Shown one piece after another: positions 14,905 through 22,481 of a stretch of 23,867 bases of DNA (positions are counted from its first letter, which is position 1; every line of letters begins with the position of its first letter). The notes under the pieces were generated by a model that saw only the letters and a program-made list of their open reading frames with translations, did no database searches and was not told the DNA's origin. Source of the DNA: Caldipriscus sp964426895 (GTDB lineage Bacteria > Hydrothermota > Hydrothermia > LBFQ01); the NCBI GenBank assembly GCA_964426895.1, contig CAYRSH010000023.1, positions 1-23,867 of the forward strand, in the 5' to 3' direction. A program made the position numbers and the translations under genes.

Positions 14905-15357
14905 ATGGCGAAAAAACTTGAAAAGAAAGAAGCACCGGATGTGGGTCAGTACCTTTTCCCAATGGCTGGTGTAATGATTTTGACTCTTGCAACGATGATA
15001 GCGAACGCACAGTCGCTATTTCAAGGTACGAGTGTAAGGGTGGATATTCCAAAGGCGAATGTCATAGAGGTTGATTTGGAGCAGAGCATACCAATATCAA
15101 TTACCAAGGAGGGAAAGTTGTATGTTCAGGATAAGGAGATGCCCGATTTAAACGCTTTAAGGGAAAGGGTCAAAGAATTGCAAGAAAAATACGCCCTTGA
15201 TGCCGGAGACCCAGAACTAAAAGGGCAACAACTAACCGTCATAAGGGCCGATAAGGAGATAAACTGGGGAAGGGTTTTAGAGGTTATAGACGAGACAAAG
15301 AGGGCGGGTTGTAAGAGGACCGCACTTGCGGTTGTAAAGAGGAGAGGAGGGGGTTGA
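14905..15357 (+). CDS. Second ExbD-like protein lacking the transmembrane Asp
   Basis: The 150-residue product has a single membrane segment, YLFPMAGVMILTLATMIAN (about 16-34), and a periplasmic domain with IPISITKEGKLYVQDKE and NWGRVLEVIDETKRAG, laid out as in ExbD. Aligned with the consensus PLVDVMLVLL, the segment reads PMAGVMILTL, so the proton-carrying Asp is replaced by Gly (about G22). It may be a structural or regulatory partner in a hetero-oligomer with the first ExbD. The gene has its own Shine-Dalgarno (gaggaggt ahead of ATG 14905). Its stop overlaps the -35 of the tonB promoter. Confidence 0.82.
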   Translation: MAKKLEKKEAPDVGQYLFPMAGVMILTLATMIANAQSLFQGTSVRVDIPKANVIEVDLEQSIPISITKEGKLYVQDKEMPDLNALRERVKELQEKYALDAGDPELKGQQLTVIRADKEINWGRVLEVIDETKRAGCKRTALAVVKRRGGG

Positions 15358-15382
15358 GGAAAAAATTTTTCGCCCTTATAAT
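15354..15382 (+). promoter_or_regulatory. Sigma70-type promoter before tonB
   Basis: TTGAGG (15354-15359), 17-nt spacer, TATAAT (15377-15382). The -35 overlaps the stop codon of the second exbD-like gene. A leader of about 15 nt would carry the AGGAGGTG Shine-Dalgarno of tonB, so tonB and later genes may be made independently of the upstream part. Confidence 0.7.
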
Positions 15383-15403
15383 ATACGGAACAGGAGGTGA
15401 AAC

Positions 15404-16495
15404 ATGGCACAAGTGAGAACCGTTAAATTGCCGGATGAGAAGGAGGACCGCGCGCAAAAGAGGTTGGCGGTCTTCTTTCTCTGGTCTTTGGCGGTGTTGG
15501 CGGTTTTGGCGTGGACAATGAGGGGCCAAATAATGGCAGCCCTCGAAGAGGCAAGACTTAGAGAAATCCAATTGTTGGAAGAAAAGCTCGCTAAAAAGAA
15601 GAATATATCACCCAAGTTGATGAAACAATTGGAAAAGAAGAAAAATATCATCAATGAAAAGAAGAAAGATATCAATGAAAAGAAGGACGAAAAGAAGCCC
15701 GGTGAGCCGAAGAAAATAGATTTGCAGGCAAAACTCTCCCAAACCATGAACCCCACAATAAAACTCGGCGGTCCAAAGTTAAATGTGGATATTCCGCAAA
15801 ACATAAAATTTCAGATAGCGAGTACCCAAATGCTCCCAGAGCAGGTACAGGTTAAAAACATAGACTTGAATGCGGCGTTGGAAACTTCTGCAAAAATAGA
15901 TATACAATCCCTTGACCAATCTTTGAGTGCCGAAGCCGCGGATGTTGTGGTGGCCGTCCCATCAAAAGGTGTAAGTACGGCCGATATATTGGCGCAAGAG
16001 GCCGTTCCCGCCGTATCCCTTGGTGGAGCCGGATTTGAAGGCTCACTCGGTGGAGGTCTTGGACTCGGCGGTGAAGGGGGCGGAGGAGGTATAAGTTTGA
16101 GCAGTGGTGAAGGTGGTGGATTGGCCGCAGCGGCACCGTCCGTTGAAGTGGCCGTACCAAAGCCCGCAACGAAGGAGATAGCGGCTCCCGCCGAACCTGT
16201 ACAGGTGAAAGGGGGTGGGGCCATTGAGGTAGAAGGATGTATTCAAGGCAAGATCGTCCGCAAGGTTAAGCCCGAATACCCTCTAAGGGCCCGTAGGGAA
16301 GGTTGGCAGGGGGTTGTGGTTGTCCAGGTGGTATTATCCTCAAACGGTACTATCAAAAATCTGGATCTCGTTAAGTCAAGTGGTTATGACATTCTTGATA
16401 GGGCTGCAATAAGCGCTATACAGGGTTGGCAGTTTTCAAGCAATATCCCCGAGGGTTGTTCGGGTAAGATAACCATGAGGTTCATTTTGGAGTAA
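15404..16495 (+). CDS. tonB: TonB-family energy transducer
   Basis: The 363-residue product has a short cytoplasmic N-terminus, one membrane helix at about 21-38 (LAVFFLWSLAVLAVLAW), and a Lys/Glu-rich coiled coil to about 105. A long periplasmic linker follows, with a Gly-rich run at about 206-245. The TonB C-terminal domain occupies about 279-363: KPEYPLRARREGWQGVVVV, then VKSSGYDILDRAAISAIQGW and a final beta strand ending IMRFILE-like. This domain binds TonB boxes of outer-membrane receptors. AGGAGGTG lies 5 nt before the ATG. Replacing the usual Pro-Lys spacer with a coiled coil and Gly-rich part is less common and resembles the AgmX/TonB group of gliding and Fibrobacteres-type loci. Confidence 0.9.
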   Translation: MAQVRTVKLPDEKEDRAQKRLAVFFLWSLAVLAVLAWTMRGQIMAALEEARLREIQLLEEKLAKKKNISPKLMKQLEKKKNIINEKKKDINEKKDEKKPGEPKKIDLQAKLSQTMNPTIKLGGPKLNVDIPQNIKFQIASTQMLPEQVQVKNIDLNAALETSAKIDIQSLDQSLSAEAADVVVAVPSKGVSTADILAQEAVPAVSLGGAGFEGSLGGGLGLGGEGGGGGISLSSGEGGGLAAAAPSVEVAVPKPATKEIAAPAEPVQVKGGGAIEVEGCIQGKIVRKVKPEYPLRARREGWQGVVVVQVVLSSNGTIKNLDLVKSSGYDILDRAAISAIQGWQFSSNIPEGCSGKITMRFILE

Positions 16496-16499
16496 GGGC

Positions 16500-17447
16500 A
16501 TGAAGAGGTATTTGATATTGTTGGCGTTTTTTGGATTGCCTTTTCTTGGTTATGCTCAGAGTCAAGGTGGTCAAACTCAACAGGCCCCCGCGGAGGGAGG
16601 TGAGCAACCCGCACCAGCCGGGGGAGGTGGTGAGATTTCCGAAGAAGAAACCGTTGTCGGTACGGCGGAATACAAAATAGACGATGCGGTAAAACCCATA
16701 GTAGATTTGCAATTAAAGCCCTTTGAACCCATTGATAGTTTTATACTCTTAAAGGAAAAGGGTTTGGAAAAGAGGTTACCCGCGGGAATAGATAAGGAAT
16801 TGGCGGAAGTTGTGAAACTGAACAACCCATTCTTGAGAAGGCCGGTATATCCCGTTATGATAGTGGATAAAATAGTTATAAAACCCGGGAAATTACCAAA
16901 GCCAGATAACTGGAAGATAGTTATTTACAACTCGGCTGGAATACCCGTAAAAACCTTTGAGGGAAGGGGAGGAGTACCAAATGAGATAGTGTGGGATGGT
17001 ATATCCGATAAGGGAATACCCGCAATAAAACCCGGTGAGAGGTTTACATATAGGATATACTTGGAGAGGAAGACCGGGGCCAAAAGGAGGGAAGTTAGGG
17101 AAGTGCCCGAAATAGTGGGTTTTGCCATATCCGACCCCAAGGGTGATAACATGGTTTATCTAAACACCGATTATGTATTCCAACCCGGGAGGGCGAACTT
17201 GCAACCCGATGGTGAGGAAAGGATTGTAGAAATGTTGAATTTCTTAAAGGCAAAGTATAAGGGAAACGGTCCGGTAGAAGTATACATTTATGCCACTAAC
17301 AATTTCCTGTATGAGGACAGGGCGAAGGTTTTAAGGGAATTAATACTCAAAAACGCCCCAATAGATCCGGAGAAGTTAAAAATAAAACAAGGTTATTTCC
17401 AATCGGGGGCAAAATACGAAAGGATAGAGATGAAGTTCAGGGATTGA
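16500..17447 (+). CDS. Secreted protein with FlgD-Ig and OmpA-like C-terminal domains
   Basis: The 315-residue product has a clear signal peptide (cleavage expected after GYA, residue 19), then a Gln/Gly/Pro-rich low-complexity stretch to about residue 45. A FlgD-type Ig domain follows (KIVIYNSAGIPVKTFEG ... IVWDGISDKGIPAIKPGERF, about 138-190). The C-terminal part, about 218-315, follows the OmpA fold: VYLNTDYVFQPGRANLQPDG, a helix RIVEMLNFLKAKY, strand VEVYIYATNN, then EDRAKVLRELIL. The OmpA-type domain would bind peptidoglycan, like Pal in Tol-Pal. The canonical TD.....N..LS..RA signature is only partly kept (EDRAKVL). It starts 4 nt after tonB and ends 1 nt before guaB. Confidence 0.72.
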   Translation: MKRYLILLAFFGLPFLGYAQSQGGQTQQAPAEGGEQPAPAGGGGEISEEETVVGTAEYKIDDAVKPIVDLQLKPFEPIDSFILLKEKGLEKRLPAGIDKELAEVVKLNNPFLRRPVYPVMIVDKIVIKPGKLPKPDNWKIVIYNSAGIPVKTFEGRGGVPNEIVWDGISDKGIPAIKPGERFTYRIYLERKTGAKRREVREVPEIVGFAISDPKGDNMVYLNTDYVFQPGRANLQPDGEERIVEMLNFLKAKYKGNGPVEVYIYATNNFLYEDRAKVLRELILKNAPIDPEKLKIKQGYFQSGAKYERIEMKFRD

Positions 17448-17448
17448 T

Positions 17449-18921
17449 ATGGATAACAAGGTGGAGGTTCAACTCAAAGAACTTTTAACTTTTGATGATG
17501 TCCTTATAATTCCAAGGTATAGTGAGGTTTTGCCCTCTGAAGTAGATGTTAAAAGTAGGTTTAGCAGGAATATACCTTTGAACATACCCATTGTTTCCGC
17601 CGCTATGGATACGGTTACGGAGCATAGGATGGCGGTTGCCATAGCCTTAAACGGTGGCATAGGGGTTATTCATAGAAACCTTTCGCCGGAAAAGCAGGCT
17701 GAGGAGGTTAAAAAGGTTAAAAGGTTTAGGGCGTGGATGGTAATAAACCCTTACACCCTTACGGAGAAAGCCACCGTAGGCGATGCAAAAAACCTCATGC
17801 ATACCCATAACATATCCGGAATCCCTATAATTAATGGTGAGGGTAAGTTGAAGGGTATTATAACGAGAAGAGATATTTATTATGCGGAAAATGATGGCGA
17901 ACCCGTAACAAAATACATGACCCCAAGGGAAAAGTTAATAGTAGCGTATTATCCTATAACCTTAGAGGAGGCTAAGGAAATCCTTCGGAAACATAGGATA
18001 GAGAAATTACCCGTTATAAACGATAAGGATGAGTTAGTTGGTCTTATAACCACAAAGGATGTTTTCAACCATGAGGATGATAGGGATGCTAATGTGGATA
18101 ATTTGGGAAGGCTCAGGGTTGCGGCTGCTATTGGTCCCTCTAAGGATTTTGAAAGGAGGGCGGAACTCTTATACGAAGCGGGTGTTGACGCTTTTGTCGT
18201 GGATACCGCCCATGGTCATAGTAAAAGGGTTGGTTATGCGGTTGAGTACCTGAAAAAAAACTATCCCAATATTGATGTTGTGGCCGGAAATGTGGCCACA
18301 TATGACGGTGCTATGTACCTTATAGATAAGGGGGCGGATGGTATTAAGGTAGGTGTGGGTCCGGGGTCCATTTGCACCACACGGGTTGTCGCAGGTGTGG
18401 GTGTGCCACAGTTGAGCGCAATAATGGAATGTTATAAAGCCTGTTTGTATAACGATGTTCCACTAATAGCCGATGGGGGGATAAGGTACTCGGGCGATAT
18501 TGTTAAGGCCTTGGCGGCCGGTGCCGATGCCGTTATGTTGGGTAGTTTGTTAGCGGGTACGGATGAAAGTCCCGGAGAGGATATTTTTTACGAAGGTAGG
18601 AGGTATAAGACTTATAGGGGTATGGGTTCCCTCGGGGCAATGTTAGAAGGCGGGGCTTCGCGGTACGGTTGGGATGGAAGTTTGAAGTTTGTTCCCGAAG
18701 GTGTGGAAGGGATGGTTCCTTATAGGGGGAAGGTTAAGGATGTTATATTTCAACTGGTTGGCGGTTTGAAGGCGGGTATGGGATATATCGGAGCATCAAA
18801 CATAAAGGAATTGAGGGAAAAGGCGGAGTTTATAAAGATAACCAACGCGGGTATAAAAGAAAGCCATCCACACGATGTATTCATAATAAAAGAAGCTCCA
18901 AACTATAAGAAAGGGGGTTAA
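17449..18921 (+). CDS. guaB: Inosine-5'-monophosphate dehydrogenase
   Basis: Catalyses the NAD-dependent oxidation of IMP to XMP, the committed step of GMP synthesis, in the cytoplasm. Its 490 residues match the family. The N-terminal part begins LTFDDVLIIPRYSEVLPSEV. Two CBS domains interrupt the barrel (about 95-210), followed by DTAHGHSKRV, the catalytic loop GVGPGSICTTR (C309), DGGIRYSGDIVKALAAGAD and the flap motif RGMGSLGAM. The ATG is 1 nt after the OmpA-like gene, and 1 nt separates its stop from the V-ATPase subunit gene. A housekeeping gene in an envelope gene train with such spacing implies shared transcription rather than shared function. Confidence 0.97.
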   Translation: MDNKVEVQLKELLTFDDVLIIPRYSEVLPSEVDVKSRFSRNIPLNIPIVSAAMDTVTEHRMAVAIALNGGIGVIHRNLSPEKQAEEVKKVKRFRAWMVINPYTLTEKATVGDAKNLMHTHNISGIPIINGEGKLKGIITRRDIYYAENDGEPVTKYMTPREKLIVAYYPITLEEAKEILRKHRIEKLPVINDKDELVGLITTKDVFNHEDDRDANVDNLGRLRVAAAIGPSKDFERRAELLYEAGVDAFVVDTAHGHSKRVGYAVEYLKKNYPNIDVVAGNVATYDGAMYLIDKGADGIKVGVGPGSICTTRVVAGVGVPQLSAIMECYKACLYNDVPLIADGGIRYSGDIVKALAAGADAVMLGSLLAGTDESPGEDIFYEGRRYKTYRGMGSLGAMLEGGASRYGWDGSLKFVPEGVEGMVPYRGKVKDVIFQLVGGLKAGMGYIGASNIKELREKAEFIKITNAGIKESHPHDVFIIKEAPNYKKGG

Positions 18922-18922
18922 T

Positions 18923-19906
18923 ATGTCGGTAGAATACGCTTATGCAAGGGTTAGGGGGAAAAGGGCAAAATTACTAACACCCATTGAAATTGAAGCATTA
19001 ATAAGGGAAGACCTTGAAAATATTGAAAATGTCTTAAAGGACACTAAATATGCGAAGTATCTACCCAAAGTAGGGGAGAAGGGGGGAATATCCAAACTTT
19101 TAAATGCGGTTAATTTGGCTTTTATAGACGAGGTTGAAAAGATCAAAAAAATACTCTCCGATGATGAGAATCTTTTGTATTCCTTGGAAACATATCTTGC
19201 ACGGTGGGATTTACAGAATTTTATCACCATAATTAGGGGGAAGTTTTATTCCCATCCCGAAGAGGATGTTCTAAGGGCTTTGTTGCCCATTGGTATTTTA
19301 GACGAAATAAGGTTAAGAGATCTAATGAAAGAGGAGGATGCATATTCCGTAGCCGAAAGGGTTAAGGTGATCATAAAGGGCTTACCCTTTGAAATTACAA
19401 GGGAATCCCTTAAATACCTGAAATCCGGAGAACTCGTAAAATTTGAATACGGTATTTATACCTCGTTTTATCACAACATCCTAAGTAGAAACATTCATCC
19501 ATCCGTTAAGGATTTTTATAGGTTTTCCATAGACGCGAAAAATCTGGCTTTGGCTTTTATATCCCTGCAATATGGTGAGAGACCCAGTCTATGGATTGAA
19601 GGTGGGTATTTGTCAGGCTCCTTAAAAATAAAGGTTTTACAGTGTGAGACCGTTGAAGATTTACAAAGGGTTGTATCGGAACACCTTGGGTTAAAACGGG
19701 TTGGTTTGGAAAACATAGATACTATTTTTGAAAGGAAGTTTTTCGGAGGTGTTTTAAGGAATTTTAGGAGGGAACCCGTGAGTTTTTATTCGGTTTTACA
19801 ATATCTTAACGAGTTGGAAAGGGAAGTAATAACTTTGAGGACAATTATTTACGCCAAATCGTTTGGTTTGGGTCCCGAACAAATAAAGGAGGTGTTGTAT
19901 GTCTGA
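18923..19906 (+). CDS. V/A-type ATPase subunit C (AC39 family)
   Basis: The 327-residue product fits the family (about 330). This subunit forms the socket that couples the central stalk to the membrane rotor. Matching segments are YAYARVRGKRAKLLTP (5-20), YLARWDLQNFITIIRGK (91-107, family pattern YxxxWDxxNxxxxxRGK), and a C-terminal FFGGVLRNFRREPVSFYSV block followed by YLNELEREVITLRTIIYAKS. No other ATPase subunit (A, B, D, E, F, I, K) follows; the usual operon is broken here. It may complete a complex encoded elsewhere or be an isolated paralogue. Its stop overlaps the next start by 8 nt. Confidence 0.85.
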   Translation: MSVEYAYARVRGKRAKLLTPIEIEALIREDLENIENVLKDTKYAKYLPKVGEKGGISKLLNAVNLAFIDEVEKIKKILSDDENLLYSLETYLARWDLQNFITIIRGKFYSHPEEDVLRALLPIGILDEIRLRDLMKEEDAYSVAERVKVIIKGLPFEITRESLKYLKSGELVKFEYGIYTSFYHNILSRNIHPSVKDFYRFSIDAKNLALAFISLQYGERPSLWIEGGYLSGSLKIKVLQCETVEDLQRVVSEHLGLKRVGLENIDTIFERKFFGGVLRNFRREPVSFYSVLQYLNELEREVITLRTIIYAKSFGLGPEQIKEVLYV

Positions 19907-20555
19907 ACTTTATATGATCGTTTTACAGGGTAAGGAAGAGTTGGGGAATGACCCAGAGGCCATAAAATTGTGGTCGGAATTGTCGGGTGTTGATATAGAG
20001 TCCATAAACGAAAACACGCCTTTTGATATTGAAATAGCCGATAAACTCCTACGAACACTACCCGAGGTTTTGGAGAAATTAAAGGAGAAAAAGAAGGTTG
20101 ATGTTGAAAAGGTTGAAAAAGCACTGGAAACCTTAATGAAGGAAAAGGAAAGTAAAGAAAAATCTGAGGAGAAGGAAGGGATTTTAGAAGTCTTAAAGAA
20201 AGAGTTTGAAAAGTCGCATATATTTGAGGAAATAGAGGAAACCGAAAAAGAAGAGGTTAAGGAGGCGATACCGGTGGAAGAAAAACCCGTTGAGGGAATA
20301 AGTGTCCCAAAGGGTGTAAAGTTTGTTTTGGAATTTTCCGGGGGTAAATTCTCAAAAATATATGGGGATTGGAAAGATTTAGGGGTTTTAAATTCCCTAC
20401 TCTCGCAGAATTTGAGGTCCTTTCACATGGGTTATATTGGAAACTTCACCATATACGGTGAAAAGATTGGAAATAAATGGATAATAATCGGGGTAGATGA
20501 GGGAAACCTCGGGGTGGTTAAGGTTATATTCTCCTCCCTGAGGAGAAATTTGTAA
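19899..20555 (+). CDS. Unknown protein: helical acidic linker plus small alpha/beta C-domain
   Basis: The 218-residue product has no signal peptide or membrane segment, so it is probably cytoplasmic. Residues 1-60 form a small helical region (PEAIKLWSELSGVDIESINE). About 65-140 is a Lys/Glu-rich, coiled-coil-like linker. The last 80 residues (KFVLEFSGGKFSKIYG ... NKWIIIGVDEGNLGVVKVI) alternate strands and helices with a final strand-loop-Leu-Gly pattern, weakly reminiscent of Roadblock/LC7 or longin-type domains. It overlaps the V-ATPase C gene by 8 nt, so translational coupling is likely. The position following a stalk subunit makes an ATPase accessory role conceivable, but nothing in the sequence proves it. 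Confidence 0.65.
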   Translation: MSELYMIVLQGKEELGNDPEAIKLWSELSGVDIESINENTPFDIEIADKLLRTLPEVLEKLKEKKKVDVEKVEKALETLMKEKESKEKSEEKEGILEVLKKEFEKSHIFEEIEETEKEEVKEAIPVEEKPVEGISVPKGVKFVLEFSGGKFSKIYGDWKDLGVLNSLLSQNLRSFHMGYIGNFTIYGEKIGNKWIIIGVDEGNLGVVKVIFSSLRRNL

Positions 20556-21386
20556 ATGCTGCTTTGGTTGATTTCGCTTTTGGATTCCGTTTATGTAAGG
20601 GTTTTTAATGTTTCAAGAAACTCTTATATAAACGGTGAAATAAAGGTTGAGATTTCGGGATTTTTTAAAGACGGAAGCGAAGTTTTTGATACCGTAATTA
20701 TTAAAGGTGAGGGTTGGATAAAGGTTCCAAAAGGGCCACATGTGATAGGGCTTACAGCCCTATACGGAGGTGAAAGGTTTCCATCCCAACCAATCATCCT
20801 TAGCGATACTTCAACCGTTATAACGATTGATGTTTACGATGTTTCTGCTGACAGTTCAAATTTAACCATAAAGAGCCATAGTATAGGGATTTTTAAAGAA
20901 AGGGGTATATACCATGTCGTTGAGTTGCTAAGCATAAAAAATGATGGTAAAAATGCTTTTAGAGGACCCCTTATGTCCGTAGAATTACCCAAAAAGAGCG
21001 AAAGGTTTAACATAACCGGGGGTGAGGAAGATTATTTTGTAAAAGATAACCGGGTTGTACTTACCCCCTTAATCCTTCCCGGTGAGGGCTCTTTCGGATA
21101 CGATTATTTAGTATTGGAAGATTATTTTAAAATAACGAGAAAAGGGGCATCTGAATACAAGATTTTTGCGGATACCGGGATAAAGATTAGGGTTAAAAAC
21201 GGACTGTTTGAGGGGCAAAGGGACTTTGAAGGGCAAAAGTTTAATGTCTGGAAAAGCGTGGGAAAAGTGGAATTGGAAGTTGGACATAATCCGCTATTTG
21301 AGGAAATAAGGTATTATATTTTGGCGGCCGTGGTTATTATTGTTGTGTTGGTTTTAGGCATAATTTTTTATAGGCTTAGGAGATGA
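20556..21386 (+). CDS. Unknown exported protein with C-terminal membrane anchor
   Basis: The 276-residue product starts directly after the previous stop, with no gap. An N-terminal hydrophobic segment (MLLWLISLLDSVYV) may be a short signal. The body appears to be two beta-sandwich domains (about 12-95 and 105-200), and a C-terminal helix at about 250-272 (YILAAVVIIVVLVLGIIFY) is followed by RLRR. This makes it an inner-membrane anchored protein with its body in the periplasm. A strand pattern IKVPKGPHVIGLTALYGGERF recalls carboxypeptidase-regulatory-like domains seen on similar anchored proteins; this is only a resemblance. The stop overlaps the next ATG (ATGA). Confidence 0.65.
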   Translation: MLLWLISLLDSVYVRVFNVSRNSYINGEIKVEISGFFKDGSEVFDTVIIKGEGWIKVPKGPHVIGLTALYGGERFPSQPIILSDTSTVITIDVYDVSADSSNLTIKSHSIGIFKERGIYHVVELLSIKNDGKNAFRGPLMSVELPKKSERFNITGGEEDYFVKDNRVVLTPLILPGEGSFGYDYLVLEDYFKITRKGASEYKIFADTGIKIRVKNGLFEGQRDFEGQKFNVWKSVGKVELEVGHNPLFEEIRYYILAAVVIIVVLVLGIIFYRLRR

Positions 21387-21934
21387 AAAGGTTGATACTT
21401 TTATTTGCCTTTATCTCTTGCACTCAGACATACTATACTGAGGAAAAATTGCTGGGGGATCTAATGATTTTTGCGCCGGAGAGTACATTTATTCAGGTGT
21501 TTGACAGTGCCGGAAGAAAGGTTTCGGATGGATATGCCCAAAACTATAATGTTTTAACATATTCATTTGATGGGAAACCCAAAAGGGTTTTAATAGTTAA
21601 AGGTTCAAACTACGGATGCGAAACCCTTAGCGTGGAAATAAAAGAGGAAAATTATTGTCCCTCAGTTGTTCGCTCTTGGAGTTTTAGACCATCATCAAAA
21701 TGCGACTTATGCAATAAAAGTTCCAATGGAAACGATACTATAACCATCATTACGAATTTTGATGTGGTATATGCGGCAAATGATAGTGTTTGCGGTACCT
21801 TGAAGAGGTCCTATAAGGACAACATTTTTGTTGTTAGGGGATTGTATCCCGGCGAGTACAGGGTTAGAGTTGATACCGCGGAGTTTAGAGCATATGTATC
21901 TTCAAAGGCTTGTAATGTTCTAATAGCGAGATAA
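21383..21934 (+). CDS. Cysteine-rich putative lipoprotein, unknown
   Basis: The 183-residue product starts with MKRLILLFAFISC, a short signal with a plausible lipobox (FISC, Cys13). The mature region has about six more cysteines, including a CDLC pair, suggesting disulfides or metal binding in the periplasm. It seems to hold two beta domains; the second ends LYPGEYRVRVDTAEF, typical of small beta-sandwich (PEGA-like) modules. It overlaps both neighbours (ATGA before, TAATG after), placing it firmly in the operon. Confidence 0.62.
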   Translation: MKRLILLFAFISCTQTYYTEEKLLGDLMIFAPESTFIQVFDSAGRKVSDGYAQNYNVLTYSFDGKPKRVLIVKGSNYGCETLSVEIKEENYCPSVVRSWSFRPSSKCDLCNKSSNGNDTITIITNFDVVYAANDSVCGTLKRSYKDNIFVVRGLYPGEYRVRVDTAEFRAYVSSKACNVLIAR

Positions 21935-22455
21935 TGATAGGATATACGGCATTTATCGGTTTATTTGGTGGCATAAGTACGGATTTGGGAAGTGCCCCTA
22001 TTGGGACCTATGGGGGCCTATCCTTTGGTTGGGGCTTGTACATAAATAGAATGGCCACACTCCAACTCATCCTTGCCCCCAACATGAAATATCCAAAGCC
22101 GTGTTTTGAAGATATGGTAAGGGTTTCATCTTCCCTTTTCTTGGGAATTCACGAAATCGGTTTGCAGGCGGGTTTAACATGCTTCCAGATGGAGGGTGAG
22201 AAAAGTGTTAATATGGGTTCTTATACGGAGATATACAGGTTTAAAACGGGGGCAATCGGAAAATCCGCAGGTATATACTACACCATAAGGTTGAATAGGA
22301 AAGGAAGTGATAGGCCTTTTGTGGGCTTTGCGTACCTATTACCCCTGTTTAAAACCTGTGTGGATATGAAAGATTCCTGTGTTTCCGCCCCCTTCGTTTC
22401 CTATCCGAGGGTAGAAGTTAGTATAGGTGTGCAAACCGCCCAGGCAAAATTCTAA
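21934..22455 (+). CDS. Putative small outer-membrane beta-barrel-like protein
   Basis: The 173-residue product starts at ATG 21934 sharing an A with the preceding stop (TAATG). It is rich in Gly, Tyr and Phe with alternating hydrophobic strands, such as GYTAFIGLFGGISTD, TYGGLSFGWGLYI, HEIGLQAGLTCF and SAGIYYTIRLN, which is barrel-like. No standard signal peptide is evident; the N-terminus is already strand-like. It contains several Cys residues. It ends 26 nt before glyA and is the last gene of the long train. No function can be assigned. Confidence 0.58.
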   Translation: MIGYTAFIGLFGGISTDLGSAPIGTYGGLSFGWGLYINRMATLQLILAPNMKYPKPCFEDMVRVSSSLFLGIHEIGLQAGLTCFQMEGEKSVNMGSYTEIYRFKTGAIGKSAGIYYTIRLNRKGSDRPFVGFAYLLPLFKTCVDMKDSCVSAPFVSYPRVEVSIGVQTAQAKF

Positions 22456-22466
22456 AACGCCAACCT

Positions 22467-22472
22467 TAAAAT
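22467..22472 (+). promoter_or_regulatory. Probable -10 element of glyA (leaderless type)
   Basis: TAAAAT followed by atccgcaat and ATG 22482, with no Shine-Dalgarno. The context atccgc matches that of the lipoprotein promoter at 8935. Confidence 0.45.
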
Positions 22473-22481
22473 ATCCGCAAT

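Noticed and set aside
16021..16125. Gly-rich run as a nucleotide repeat array or phase-variable tract
   Set aside because: Codons for Gly are mixed (ggt, ggc, gga, ggg) without a fixed unit, so it is a protein linker rather than a DNA repeat.
15811..16224. Pro/Ala-rich minus-strand frame opposite tonB
   Set aside because: It mirrors the Gly/Ala-rich linker of tonB; it has no start signal and the plus-strand frame is clearly coding.
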